NCBI GenBank assembly: GCA_027257055.1
Contig: JAPVLO010000054.1
Location: forward strand, 6,386,001 to 6,450,000
DNA: 64,000 nt
Reading direction: 5' to 3'
Source: Cephalopachus bancanus
Lineage: Eukaryota > Chordata > Mammalia > Primates > Tarsiidae
Under the pieces are notes generated by a model, which saw only the letters and a list, made by a program, of their open reading frames with translations, was not told the origin of the DNA and ran no database searches. Each line of letters begins with the position of its first letter. Position 1 is the stretch's first letter. Positions 1 through 12,689 of the stretch are shown piece after piece. The position numbers and the translations under genes are program-made.

Positions 1-87
1 TACATCCCTAGATTACCAAGATTTCAGTATTTTTGTTATAAGTCTGGGCTTTGTATTTTATATCCTCTGTTTCTGACCTGTGGTTAA

Positions 88-408
<321 letters not shown>

Positions 409-1061
409 TAGTATTTCAGAGTAACTTCTCTGAAGCTTTTGTTTTGTTTTTTGCCTGAAGTTTTCAGATTGTCATTTTTTCTGTAGATCCCCTAGGAGTA
501 AACTCTGCCTTCAGTTTTAATAACCACCTTGAGGGGTCACTACTTGAGGGCTCTTGTCCCAAAGGACTTTTTAAATTGATATATTACTAAATGTGGTAAT
601 ATGTTGTTTCTTTGATTATATGTCTAATGTTTCTTTACTTATAAACTACACAATTATATTCCTCCACAATATTAGTGGAAAAATGTCATGTGATTTAATT
701 CTCTATTCCTCTAATGTAGCTAAAATTATGTGTTTTACTTTTTGTTACTATTTTTATTTTTTGATTTCTTCTATGATTTTGATTAGTGTAGAAGTAATGA
801 ATTCTCACTGTAAAATACGGAGGTATATGAGTTTAAAAGTAAGAACACTCTCTTCACCCTACCTTAATTCCACATCCCCAAGTAAACTGTTAACAATTTG
901 ATATGTATCCTTCCAGATATGTATTCTTTTCTGTGCATATTCAAACATACATATATACTGCAGTGTATCTCATGAATTAAATCTCTTCAATGTTTTGTTT
1001 TACCTAATTCTATGCTGTTTTTACTTTATTTGTTTTATCTGATTAAAAAGGAAGGCAAGGA

Positions 1062-1141
1062 CCTTTTTTTTTTCCTTTTTAAGATGGGGTGTTGCTGTCA
1101 CCCAAGCTGGAGTGTAGTGGTGTCATGATGTGACTATGCTT
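1062..1141 (-). mobile_element. Alu fragment
   Basis: Only the start of the reverse right arm (GATGGGGTGTTGCTGTCACCC) is left. Confidence 0.6.
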
Positions 1142-1324
1142 ACATGACATCACCTACAACAAAGGTAGGCCCAAGGATAGTTCTTTTATGAAATGTTTAC
1201 TGTTGAGATTAAAGAACATGACAAAAATACAAAACAGATTAAAAAGTGGCATGCTTTTATATAATTGTGGAATTATAAGAAATGAGTACCCATTTGGCCT
1301 TGACAATCAAAACAGTTTCCTTTG

Positions 1325-1627
1325 AGGCTGTGCGTGGTGGGTCATGCCTGTAATTCTAGCACTTTGGGAGACTGAGGCAAGAGGATTGCCTGAGCCCGGG
1401 TGTTCGAGACCAGCCTAGACAACATAGACATTATCTCTACAAAAAATTTAAAAATTAGCTGGGTATGGTGGCATTCATCTATAGTCCCAGCTACTCAAGA
1501 GGCCGAGGCAGAAAGACTACTTGAGCCCTTGAGCCCAATAGGTCGAGGCTATGGTGAGCCGTGATTGCACCACTGCACTCTAGCCCATTGTGGCAGGGTG
1601 AGACTCTGACCCCCACTTCCAAAAAAA
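1325..1627 (+). mobile_element. Alu, old type
   Basis: Full dimer. A CTTGAGCCCTTGAGCCC stutter lies in the right arm. Confidence 0.9.
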
Positions 1628-2269
1628 TAGTCTGAGCAGACCAGGGGTAATAACATCATGACCCTATGTGGTAGCTGTGAGAAGCACCTCTTGGAGCTCT
1701 AGCCACAGAATTTTAATTGGCTGAGGGTCCCATCTGCTGTACACTGAAATCCATCATTGCATTTGCACTGAGGCCATGCTACCAAGAGCATGGCAGGAAT
1801 GAAAAGCCAGGCCCTTTCCTGGGAGGTGCAGAACTCCCCTGACAGGTGACTTGGGCTCAAGAACTCCCCACCAGCCTTGCCAAATTTGCCTTAAAACTAT
1901 ACTGTCATCTAAGATATTTCTACCCAACTTTTCTTCCTTCTATCTCACATATGAAGTCAGACCTTCATCACAGCCAGACAGATCTCTGCATCTCTCTGCT
2001 CTCTAATTTCTCTCAGAGGTACTTTCTCTAATTAATTTCTTGCCTGCGCAATCCTATTTTGGATCAACTGGCATGCCTAGTGAAAGAAATGCACGTGGCA
2101 GACTTTTAAGTGGCTGTAGGGTAAATCGTGTTTACATAATACAAGTGTCATTTATATTCAATTTTTTGGATCAGTAATTATGATTAAAGAACAAAACATA
2201 AATCTTTCCAACATTGATAATATTTGAGTTGGAAAAGAGAAGAGGGGAAAAAGGTAAGGGAAGTTATCT

Positions 2270-2630
2270 TTGTTTTCTGCTGTAATAGGATACCTGAGAC
2301 TGGATAATTTATAAAGAACAGAAATTTGTTTCTCACAGTTCTGGAGACTAGAAGTCCAAGATCAAGGTGGTGGCAGGTTTGGTGTCTGGTAAGGTCTGGT
2401 ATTCACTTCCAAGATTACACTGTGAACGCTGCATGCTCCAGAGGGAAGTCTGTTCCTCTCATAGTAGAAGAGCAGAAGAAAGAGAATCCGTTCCTTATTA
2501 TTAGGGCATTAATCCATTCATGAGGACAGAGCCCTCATAACCTGAACACCTCCCATTAGGTCTCACCTCTCAATAGGGATTAAGCTTCCAACGTGAATTT
2601 GAAGGAGACAACATTAAAACCATAGTAGGT
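2270..2630 (-). mobile_element. Solo LTR of MST/THE or MLT1 type (ERVL-MaLR)
   Basis: On minus, the end has the CTTTATAAATTATCCAGTCTC theme. The plus strand shows ACAGTTCTGGAGACTAGAAGTCCAAGATCAAGG and GGTCTCACCTCTCAATA, typical of this family in reverse. No internal sequence is seen. Confidence 0.65.
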
Positions 2631-2708
2631 TAGAGTCATAAAACTTCATATTTAAAAGAGAGGAGTCAAGAGATACAGTTAAGAATGATAGAATAAGAAT
2701 TAAGTTTT

Positions 2709-2999
2709 GACCAGTGCGGTGGCTCATGCCTGTAATCCCAGCACTTTGGGAGGCAGAGGTGAGAGGATTGCCTGAGCTCAGGAGTTCGAAACCAGCCTGG
2801 GCAACATGGTGAGAACTGGTCTCTACAGTAAATCAAAAAATTAGCCAGATGTGGTGGTGCACACCTGTGGTTCCAGCTACTTGGAAGGCTGAAGCAGATG
2901 AATCACCTGAGCCCATCAGGTCGAGGCTGCAGTGGCTGTGTGCGTGCCACTGCACTCCAGCCCAGACAGAGTGAGACTCTGACTCAAAAACAAGAAAAA
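2709..2999 (+). mobile_element. Alu, strepsirrhine type
   Basis: The middle reads ACAGTAAATCAAAAAATTAG. TTAAGTTT flanks both ends. Confidence 0.92.
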
Positions 3000-3312
3000 T
3001 AGACTTAAGTTTCAAGTATGCCATTGTAAATTATAAAACTAACTGATAAAAGCAAGCAAATAATGAGTCCTAACTGTTGGAACATGGAAGGAATTGGGAT
3101 GGGAGGAGTTATTTAAATTCAATAATTAAATCTAACTTAGCAGGAAATCAATAGATAAAGTCTATATTAAAAAGATCAAGAAATAGCATAGGCACACCAT
3201 GGGCAGTCATTACAGGCTAAAACCCCCCTACTACCCACCACAGAACTGACTTCCTCTTTCCCTCCCTACAGAACATCATAGCAAATGTATTTTTAATTTA
3301 AAACAAGCTTAT

Positions 3313-3604
3313 AGGCAGGGCACAGTGGCTCACGCCTATAATCCCAGCACTTTGGAAGGCCGAGGTGAGAGGATTGCCTGAGTTCAGGGGTTCAAGACCA
3401 GCCTAGGCACCCTGGCGAGACCTCGTCTCTACAACAAATCAAAATTAGCCAGATGTGGTGGCGCGTGTCTGTAGTTCCAGCTATTTGGAAGGCTGAGGCA
3501 GAAGGATCACCTGAGCCCAGCAGGTCAAGGCTGCGGTGGCCGTGAGCATGCCACTGCACTCCAGCCTCGGTGACAGAGTGAGACTCCAACTAAAAAAAAT
3601 AATA
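3313..3604 (+). mobile_element. Alu, strepsirrhine type
   Basis: Flanked by AAACAAGCTTAT and AAACAAGTTTAT as target duplication. Confidence 0.92.
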
Positions 3605-4194
3605 AAACAAGTTTATCACTTAGCTTTCTGCTCGTACATCTCCTCGTCCTCCCTCTCCCATGACTCCAGCCTCCTGTTTGACTCCACATCTCTTTTGAGC
3701 CAGAGCCCCCAACATCATCAAGATGTGGTTTCTTCTCCTCAGCTTCCTCTTTTCCTGAGATCAAGCCACACACAACCACAACTCCCTCCTCTGGCAGTTT
3801 CATATTTACTAATATAAACTTGTTCATTAAACATTTTGTTGCATTTCACTTTAAGTGAAGAAAAAAACAGCATCTGATTACTAGAAACATGCACAGAAAT
3901 ACCATGTATATATTTCCATAATTGCTCTGAACTGAGGGGTTCTATTGTCAGCTAGAATTCTCAATACCTTCTCTCAAGATAGCACCTAAGTATAGTGAAG
4001 AAATAATGAAGGTGATATGTATAAGCTTTGGGAAGGCCACACCTCATGGGAGCACACAGGTGCCTCACAGACAACGAACTCTGAAGAGTAAGCACACATT
4101 GGTGCCACCTGGATTGAACACTTGGCTAGGACACTAATGTTCTCAACTCAGGTGACACATTGAACAATCATACACAACATGTAATATCTTCCAA

Positions 4195-4392
4195 ATGCAG
4201 TATATGGATGAAGCTTATAAAATTCTTACAAAACCCCTTGAAGTTGGCATTTTACTATTATTATTATTATTTTTGCACATGGATAATTGGAATTTAGAGA
4301 CATTCAGTAAGCCCAATGTCACATAACTGATAAGAAGTGGAAAAAGGATTCAAACCCTGGTTGTCTGGTTCTATAACCTAGCACTTAGACGC
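4195..4392 (+). mobile_element. MIR element
   Basis: TTTAGAGACATTCAGTAAGCCCAATGTCACATAACTGATAAG is the MIR core in plus orientation, with ATTATTATTATTATT just before. Confidence 0.7.
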
Positions 4393-4409
4393 TATAAAAT
4401 ATTTTCTTT

Positions 4410-4700
4410 TCTTTTTTTTTTTTTTTTGAGTTAGAGTCTCACTCTGTCGCCCAGACTGGAGTGCAGTGGCCGCTCCCGGCCACCGCAGCCTCGACCTGCT
4501 GGGCTCCGGTGATCCTTCTACCTCAGCCTTCCAAGTAGCTGGAATTACAGGCATGCGCTACCACACCGGCTGATTTTTTGATTTATCGTAGAGATGAGGT
4601 CTTGCTGCCCAGGCGGGTCTCGAACCCGCGGGCTCAGGCAATCCACTCACCTCAGCCTCCCAAAGGTGCGGGATTACAGGCTGAGCCACTGAGCCCGGCT
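4410..4700 (-). mobile_element. Alu, young strepsirrhine type
   Basis: AAAATATTTTCTT flanks both ends. The arms keep many CpGs (GGCGGGTCTCGAACCCGCGGG). Confidence 0.95.
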
Positions 4701-4728
4701 AAAATATTTTCTTAATAGTCTTAAAATT

Positions 4729-5026
4729 GGCGGAGCAAGGCGGCTTGGACCTGTAATCCCAGCACTTTGGGAGGTGGAGGTAAGAGGATTGCATGAGCCT
4801 AGGAGTTCTAGACCAGCCTGGGCAACTTGGCCAGACCTGCCTCTAGAATAAAAAATCAGTCAGGTGTGGTGGTGCACGCCTGCAGGTCCAGCTACTCGGA
4901 AGGCAGAGGTGGAAGGATCGCCTGAGCCCAGCATGTCGAGGCTGTGGTGGCTGTGAGTGTGCCACTGCTCTCCAGTCTGGGTGACAGAGTGAGAGTGAGA
5001 CTCTGGCTTAAACAAATAAATAAATA
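4729..5026 (+). mobile_element. Alu, first of a head-to-tail pair
   Basis: It ends in AAACAAATAAATAAATAG and joins the next Alu directly. The outer flank AATAGTCTTAAAATT is repeated only after the second Alu. Confidence 0.92.
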
Positions 5027-5330
5027 GGCCGAGCATGGTGGCTCATGCCTATAATGTCTCAGCCTGTAATCCCAGCATTTTGGAAGGCCGAAGTGGGATG
5101 ATTGCCTGAGCCCACAGGTTAGAGACCAGCCTGGGCAACTTGGCAAGACCTCATTTCTACAATAAATCAAGAAAAATCAGCCAGGCGTGATGGCACATGC
5201 CTGTAGTTCCAACTACTTGAAAGACTGAGACAAAGGATAGCCCGAGCCCAGCAGTTCAAGCCTGCGGTGGCCATGAGCGTGCCACTGCACTCCAGCCTGG
5301 GCAACAGTGAGACTGACTCAAACAAACAAA
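5027..5330 (+). mobile_element. Alu, second of a head-to-tail pair
   Basis: The 5' arm has a short internal stutter (CCTATAATGTCTCAGCCTGTAATCC). It is followed by AATAGTCTTAAAATTTGG, the pair's right-hand duplication. Confidence 0.92.
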
Positions 5331-6282
5331 TAGTCTTAAAATTTGGAATGAAGGATGTGGAAAGATAGGGCCAAATCTTTACAAAGACTACAGGAGATTC
5401 TAGAGGATCACACCCAGCTCAGACATTCTATAATCACAGGTCGCCAGATACTATTGTACACAGAGCCTCAGAACTCCCTGGAAGGAACTATGAAAGGTGC
5501 CCCTCGACACTGGGATTATTAGAAGCTGCTGAAACCCCTGGGGGAAATGGCCTAAGAAAGCAATGAACTCAATCCAAGCAAAGGGCTTGCCTCGAGAATT
5601 AGATTTTGGAATTCAGAGATTTGGAATGAATTCCTCAAGAAAGGAAGCAACCTACTTCAGAAAACTGAAGAATCCATAAATGATTAGAAGCCAGAACACC
5701 CAGTCTTTGTCCTGGGGAGGAAGGATACATCCCCTGTGCACACACCCACCGGCATCAGATACCCAGGGTGGAGAAAAACAGAAGGCAGGGAGGTGGCTGG
5801 GTTTAGCCATTCCGCAATGAATGCATATTTTAAAACATCAGATTGTACATGATAAATATGTGCGATGTTTATTTGTGAATTAAAATAAATAGGAAGGCGG
5901 GGGAGAGAAGAGGGGAGCAGGTGCTGTAACACTTTAACAGCCAGAAGTAGCTTGCGATCACCTGCCCTTTCACATGCCCAGGTTTTGCTTTGAGCCTCTA
6001 GGCCATGGACTTTGGAAAGTGACCCTGAGCCTCTGATCTATTAAATATTAATTTGGTTCAAGAGTGGCTTCACCTCTCTTTACATACTTTCCCTTTTCCA
6101 TACAATGTCAACTCCAGCAATTTCACCAAAATGAACACGTAAACCACAGCAAATATACAAACCAAAACATACATCAAGACTAAAATCTACTCACCGGTCA
6201 CTTGTATATAAAAGTTCTTTAGGTTTCAGGAGACAGAGGAATCTATAGCTTTAAACTTAATACTAGATAATTTCTGTTTTTC

Positions 6283-6358
6283 AGAAAGAAAGAAAGAGAG
6301 AAGCGGGAGGGAGGGAAGGAGCCTAAGGAAGGGGAGAAAGAGGGGGAAAGAAGGAAAG
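6283..6358. repeat. GA-rich low-complexity patch
   Basis: Runs of GAAA and GGGA, nearly all purine on the plus strand. Confidence 0.8.
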
Positions 6359-7301
6359 ATTCTCAACCATTTATTGATATTTTTGCCTCTTTCCCTGATT
6401 CTGGGCCTTGCCTCTTTCCCTATATCTCCTCTTCTCCCTAAGTAACAGGAAATAATTTCTTCATTTCTCTTAACCAGAGCAACTAGTTTCTCTCTGATTC
6501 TTATACTCATACCTAACCCAGAACCACCTATGCATAACTACATTCAGTGAGTTGCTTAGTTCAGCAGAAGAATCTTTCATTTTAACATGATCCCCTCTCC
6601 TCTGAAGGCAACTGTAGATACAGATAAATGGTATCCCCTCACAACTTCACATGAATTACATATTTTCAAGTAAATTGAATCACTAAATTGTTCATAATCC
6701 GTGTATAGTATAATATGATGTTGGATGTTTTCAAGTCGACACAAAATCCATTCTCCTGTATCATTTGGTTTCAACATTTTCCAAAATTTCACTTCGGATA
6801 CAGGTTTGAGATTCTGTATCTCACACTCGAACTTAATCCTTTATCAACTCACATCATATCAATTAATACATTAGTAAGTCCCACAGTGGGGAATGAGAAT
6901 GGGAGCCAGATGGCAACCTGGGTTCCCGAGAAAGCCAGAGGACTCAAAAAATTTTTACCAATGGCTATTCTTAGTCAAACCAGTCAAAATCATCATTCAT
7001 TCTAACTTTGGTACTCCACATAGACAACTGACATAGGCCATCAAAAGCTGAAAAATGCAACACAGCATCCTTACCTCTACGTTGGTACTTACAAGGCAAA
7101 AAAAGATAAATGTGAGAAAGATAACAAGAGGGTGGGGGATGGAAAAGAAAGAAACAGTAACAAACTTTAATATTTGTACTGTGGCTAGCCTTGTAGAATT
7201 GAACCATTGGTGATACCACCACCTTCTGGAAGGTTTTCTCGCTAGTTCCAGCAGATGGCAGTGCTGCATAATATGTCCCTTTTAAAGAAAACTTACAAAT
7301 G

Positions 7302-7600
7302 ACTTTTTTTTTTTTTTTTTGGAGTTGGAGTCTCACTCTGTCGCCCAGACTGGAGTGCAGTGGCCAGTCCCGGCCACCGCAGCCTCGACCTGCTGGGCTC
7401 CGGCGATCGTTCCACCTCAGCCTTCCAAGTAGCCGGAACTACAAGCACGTGCTACCACGCCCGGCTAGTTTTTAATTTATTGTAGAGACGAGGTCTCGCC
7501 AAGTTGCCCAGGTGGGTCTCGAACCCGTGGGCTCAGGCAATCCACTCGCCTCGGCCTCCCAAAGTGCTGGCATTACAGGCTGAGCCACTGAGCCCGGCCA
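7302..7600 (-). mobile_element. Alu, young strepsirrhine type
   Basis: ACAAATGACTTTTTT flanks both ends exactly. Confidence 0.95.
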
Positions 7601-8078
7601 CAAATGACTTTTTTTACAGTTGGGGGATGGTTATTGCCGTTGAACTTCATGTCCCGAAAATTTCTGTTCTCTACTTATAGAAGGCAAGCAAATACAACCT
7701 CCAGAACACAGCAATCCCCAAAAGTCTCAGACACCTTTGTGGGTCAGAAAACTTATGTCACCAGAGCATTTATATCAACCTGTACTTGGCTCTGCATTGG
7801 CCTGAGAAGTCTGCTGCAACCCCAAGTAGCCACAAAAAGAGACTGCCCGCAACCCCCCCCCAGTCTCTTGCCCTGAAAAAAGAGCAGAGGCTGCTTCCAA
7901 ACCCTTCAATCCCATCTTCAGATTCCCCAGAACGGCTTCAACTTTCTCCAGAGAATTCTCCCTTTCCAGAGTACCCAAGCCCTTAGCTTCAGGTCAATAA
8001 GTAATAACTTCTTGGTGTTGTTCTCACCTGAGTTGATTTCAGTTTATCAATTAGGTAGTCCTTGAGATCACAGCGTGA

Positions 8079-8379
8079 GTTTTTTTTTTTTTTTTTTTTT
8101 TTTTGAGTTGGAGTCTCACTCTGTCACCCAGGCTGGAGTGCAGTGGCACACTCATGGCCACCCCAGCGTCGACCTGCTGGGTTCTAGGCTCTAGCGATCC
8201 TTCCACCTCAGCCTTCCAAGTAGCTGAAAGTACAGGCACAGGCTAATTTTTTATTTATTGTGGAAATGAGGTCTCGCCTAGTTGCCCGGGCTGGTCTTGA
8301 ACCCGCGAGCCCAGGCGATCCACTTGCTTCAGCCTCCCAAAGTGCTGGGATTACAGGCTGAGTCACCGAACCCAGCCTG
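8079..8379 (-). mobile_element. Alu, strepsirrhine type
   Basis: Long pure T tail of about 25 bases. The left arm carries a small TCTAGGCTCTAGC insertion. Confidence 0.92.
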
Positions 8380-8464
8380 TATGAGTATTTTTAATCCCCA
8401 CCATATACACAACATGGTGCCAGATTCCAAAGAGGTGCTTATTAAATACTCCTCTCACCAACAC

Positions 8465-8754
8465 TTTTTTTTGAGTCGGGGTCTTGCTCTATTGCCCAGG
8501 TTGCCATGCAGTGACATGACCATGGGTCACCACAACCTCAAACTCCTGGGCGCAGGCAATCCTTCCACCTCATCCCCCCGAGTAGCTGAGACTACAGTGT
8601 GTGCCACCACACCTGGTTAATTTTTTGATTTTTTTGTAGAGATGAGGCCTCGCTTATTTGCCTAGACTGGTCTTGAACTCCTGGGCTCAAGCAGTCCTCC
8701 CACTTCAGCTTCCCAGAGCTGGGATTACAGGCTGGGAGCCATCGTGTCCGGGCC
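8465..8754 (-). mobile_element. Alu, old type
   Basis: Full reverse dimer with few CpGs. Confidence 0.9.
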
Positions 8755-9359
8755 CCCTCACCAACTCTTTCAAATGTCTGCCAGCATACTACCTAATTTC
8801 CAGGAATGCCCTATGAGTTAGGGGCCAGCCATAGACTGGCCAGGAAGAAGACTGGAGGAACATCTGTACCTGGTCCAGCCCTGGTATTAAGATTTCATGT
8901 GAAAGCAGTCTGTGTGGTGCCTGTAACTGAAACCCCATCTTTGTCCATTTGGGGCATGCGCCATCCACCTCTTCCCAAGGCTCCACGATTCCCTTGTGTG
9001 AGCTGTGCCCCTTCCCCGGGGTTTCCATTCATGGGTGCACAACAGCTATTTAATTCAGCCTGTCTAGGATGAACAGAGTAGTATCAGTTTTACATTCAGA
9101 CCCCTATCAAAAGTTTTAGTTATTTAATATCTTTCTACTCACTCTTTTCTTTGCCACTTTTATTCCTGTTCTCAAACCTGCCCCATAATGGCCAGGTCTC
9201 CAGAGCTCCTGCTGTTTATGTGACACCTCTCACAAGATGTCCTGTTTAGACACACTGAATTAGGAACATCTAATGCGCCCCATCTGTTCTGGGTACAAGA
9301 ACAACTTGCACCCAAGCAAACCTGCACCCCAGCCCTTCAATCAGCCCCACCCTTGCTTG

Positions 9360-9930
9360 GCAGTTTTTTTTTTCATTCATTTGTTCATTTCACTCATTTT
9401 TTCATTCACAAAGTATTTGTTGAGTGCCTGTAACGTGTCAGGCACAGGACACAGGGATGAATAAGTCAGTATTGTCTCTATCTGCAGAAAGTTTGTGGTG
9501 CAGGTGAAATTTTAAAATGAACACACAAATGAACATACAATTAGAAATTTTTTTTTTTTTGAGTTGGAGTCTCACTTTGTCACCCAGACTGGAGTGCTGT
9601 GGTACGCTCCCGGCCACCGCAACCTCGACCTGCTGGGCTCTGGCGATCTTCCGTCTCAGCCTTCAAAGTAGCTGGAACTACAGGCGTGCACTACCACGCC
9701 CGGCTAATTTTTTGACTTATTGTAGAGATGAGGTCTCGCCAAGTTGCCCAGGGCGGGTCTCGAACCTGCAGGCTCAGGAAATCCACTCACCTCAGCCTCC
9801 CAAGGCGCGGTATTACAGGCTGGGCCACTGAGCCAAGCTTACAATTAGAATTAAGAGATGTTCTTGGAAGGAAAAGTACAGGGTGCCATGAGAAAGACTA
9901 GCTTGGATGGTAGTTGGGGGGTGATGTAAC
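9360..9930 (+). mobile_element. Old LINE-like repeat with ATTCATTC head, split by an Alu
   Basis: CATTCACAAAGTATTTGTTGAGTGCCTGTAACGTGTCAGGCACAGG is a common ancient mammalian repeat. It continues after the Alu at 9548-9838. I cannot assign the family without a search. Confidence 0.45.
9548..9838 (-). mobile_element. Alu, young strepsirrhine type
   Basis: TACAATTAGAA flanks both ends. It interrupts the old LINE-like repeat. Confidence 0.94.
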
Positions 9931-9989
9931 TTAGTTGGGGGCTGTGGTTAAAGATGTACTCCCTAGGGCAGTGATATTCATTCATTCAT

Positions 9990-10280
9990 TTATTTAGAGT
10001 TGGAGTCTCACTCTGTCACCCGGGTTGGAGTGCAGCAGCACACTCATGACCACCACAGCCTCGACGTGCTGGGCTCCGGCGTTCCTTCTGCCTCAGCCTT
10101 CCAAGTAGCTGAAACTAGAGGCGCACACTACCACGCCCAGCTACTTCTTTTGATTTATTGTAGAGACAAGGTCTCACCAAGTTGCCCGGGCTGGTCTCGA
10201 ACCTGCGGGCTCAGGCAATCCACTCGCCTCGGCCTCTCAAAGTGCTGGGATTACAGCCTTGAGTCACTGCGCCCCAGCCC
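9990..10280 (-). mobile_element. Alu, strepsirrhine type
   Basis: The tail is (ATTC)n then ATTTATTTA rather than pure T. Confidence 0.92.
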
Positions 10281-11578
10281 GGGCAGTGACAATTAAACTA
10301 TGGCTCAAAACATGAGAAGCAAGTGAACACAAGACCAACATACGCAAAATGCCCCAAGGTCGGGGATAGAGAGAGGAGGTCTGGTACTCAGAGGAGCTGA
10401 TAAAATAACTGAGCACCGGAGTACAGTGAAGGGGTCGGGGGGGCCAATGGTAGGAGCTATGCTCTGTGTGACCGCGTAGTTCCAGTGTGTGTGCTGATTG
10501 CTCATGCCAGACTTGTAAGTTCAGTTGCTCTAAGAAAGGCTTTCCCCTTCCTAGAATCAGATATCTGGATTCCTCTACCCTTGTGCGGGCAGGGAGTGGC
10601 AAATTTAGAGACCCAGAGGCCTTGAGTGTCTGCTGGAGCTCAGGTAATCACACAAAGGTGTGTAACCACGCATCCCTTTTTCTCACTCCCAGACTCTTCT
10701 CCACTCTGACCCACACCCAGACCCTGTTATGGCCCCAGTTGCAAAAACAAGCTCTCCAGGAATAAGCAGAGGTCGTCATCCTTCCTAGGGTCGGGACCTG
10801 TAACTTTTTCATTACACCTGTCAGTGGGAAAAAACTTAACTTGCCATCACAAAAGGAACATTTTCACAGGAAACCATTCAAAAGACTGCATTTAAAATGC
10901 TAATTCTTAAGTTTTCTCGTGTCAGCTCAAACCAGACTCCTCAGAGACCTCTGACACTTAATGGTAATAATTAATTACTTAATTACTCTCATCTTGACCT
11001 CAAAAGCCCTTTTCTTGGTTTGACTTTCCTGGGTGAGGTGGGGGGGAAAGCCCATTTCACTTATTTGACACAGTCCTCAGGCGTCAGGCAGACCTGAAGA
11101 TTCGTAGAGGGCTGAGGAGGGAAGGAGGAGGTTTGAATTTGCAATTCAGACATTCAAATCCCTTAGCAAGAAAGGGGCCCCAATCCGTTTTGCAGGTAAT
11201 GATGTGCCACAGGAATAGGTGAGACTAGAAACAGGTATCCCCTGCTAGCCTGAACAAATTATTCTTGCCAAGCTTGGTTACTTTCTGGCAGCTGAAGGAA
11301 AACGCGCTGTCACCATGTTAATATACTTCAAATTGCTTCATCAAGGGGGAGAATAATGGGTAGATGATTGTAGATGTCCGGGGGTGGGTACATCAAATTC
11401 ATTATAATATTCTTTCTACTGTCGTATGTTTGAAAAATTCCATAATTTTTTTATGAATGTGAATCCCTGGCCACTGCTTTGCTAAACTCTGGTGTGCCCA
11501 CGTGGTTCTTTGAGCTGTGACTGCCATATATATATTTTCCTAGTTTTGGCCCCCTCCTCTACCTTGGGGAGGCAAATC

Positions 11579-11581
11579 TCT

Positions 11582-11621
<40 letters not shown>

Positions 11622-11644
11622 ACACACACACACACACACACACA
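11579..11644. repeat. (TC)n(CA)n compound microsatellite
   Basis: About 19 TC units pass through CTCC into about 11 CA units. Confidence 0.95.
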
Positions 11645-12404
11645 TTTAACTTCTAAATAAACTATATTTTCAATCTAAAAAAAGGTAAATCCTTTTATCA
11701 TTATTTAATATTTTTCAATGCCCCTCACTAAAGTCTTTTTTGTGCTATGAGACAAAATCTCAGTCATCTGTCATTGGTAGCTGTTCTGGCAACAGCTATA
11801 TAAAAAAAAATCTATTGTTTGATGGAGTTAAAAAAATTAAAAAGACAAACTTTGGAGTGTGGAAAAGAAATTCAAATCTTTGCCCTGAATTCACACAATT
11901 TCATTTTAACAAATAATTTCAGAGTTAGACCTATTGGATCAGGAAAGTGAGTGCCCAATAGACATTACCATTTTCATCATCATAGGCAATTAAATAACTC
12001 ACCTCCCAAGAGAGAAAGCACGACTTTGGTCATGTGGAAAGTGGAACTCACTTTTGGGACCAAGCATTCTCCCCAATCTCCTACTCCCACCCACAGTGCT
12101 CCCAAGGAGAAGCCTGAATCCGTGGACAGACGAACGGTAAATTAAACCACTGAATCTGGAAGCAGTGGTTTGAATAGAACCTCTTGGGAAGACTCTTGAG
12201 ATCTCCAATCTAGAATCTACCCTTCTATACTGATTGGAAAACTGAAATATACTCCAGAGAATTTTATCTACCCAAGGGAGGGCCCGTTTCCAAATGGCTT
12301 ATTGAACTCACAGAAGATGATCGGAGTAGCCACAAAGGGCAGGATGCAGACTTCAACATAGAACAGCATCCCAGTTTTATAGGATTTCACATGACAAGCA
12401 CTGG

Positions 12405-12562
12405 AGTGCAGTGCCTACAGAGTTGAGGGAACTGGATGCCTCAGTTTCCACATCTACAAAATGGTGATAATAAAGGTTACTGTGGGGATTAAATGAGACA
12501 ACACAGAGGAGCTATAGGATCTGAGCATAATCACTAGCACATCGAAGGTACTCAAAGGGTTT
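12405..12562 (-). mobile_element. MIR element
   Basis: CTCAGTTTCCACATCTACAAAATGGTGATAATA then GGGGATTAAATGAGACAACAC is the MIR consensus read in reverse. It lies just outside the inferred 3'UTR end. Confidence 0.75.
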
Positions 12563-12689
12563 TGGTTTTTGTAAATCATTTGTTCACTTACAACATGATA
12601 AAATGCCAATCTTCGCAGCATGACCTGGACAGGCTGCTCACCTATGCGGTCCAAACCCCTCATCCAAGGGAAAAATGTCTTTCCAAACA

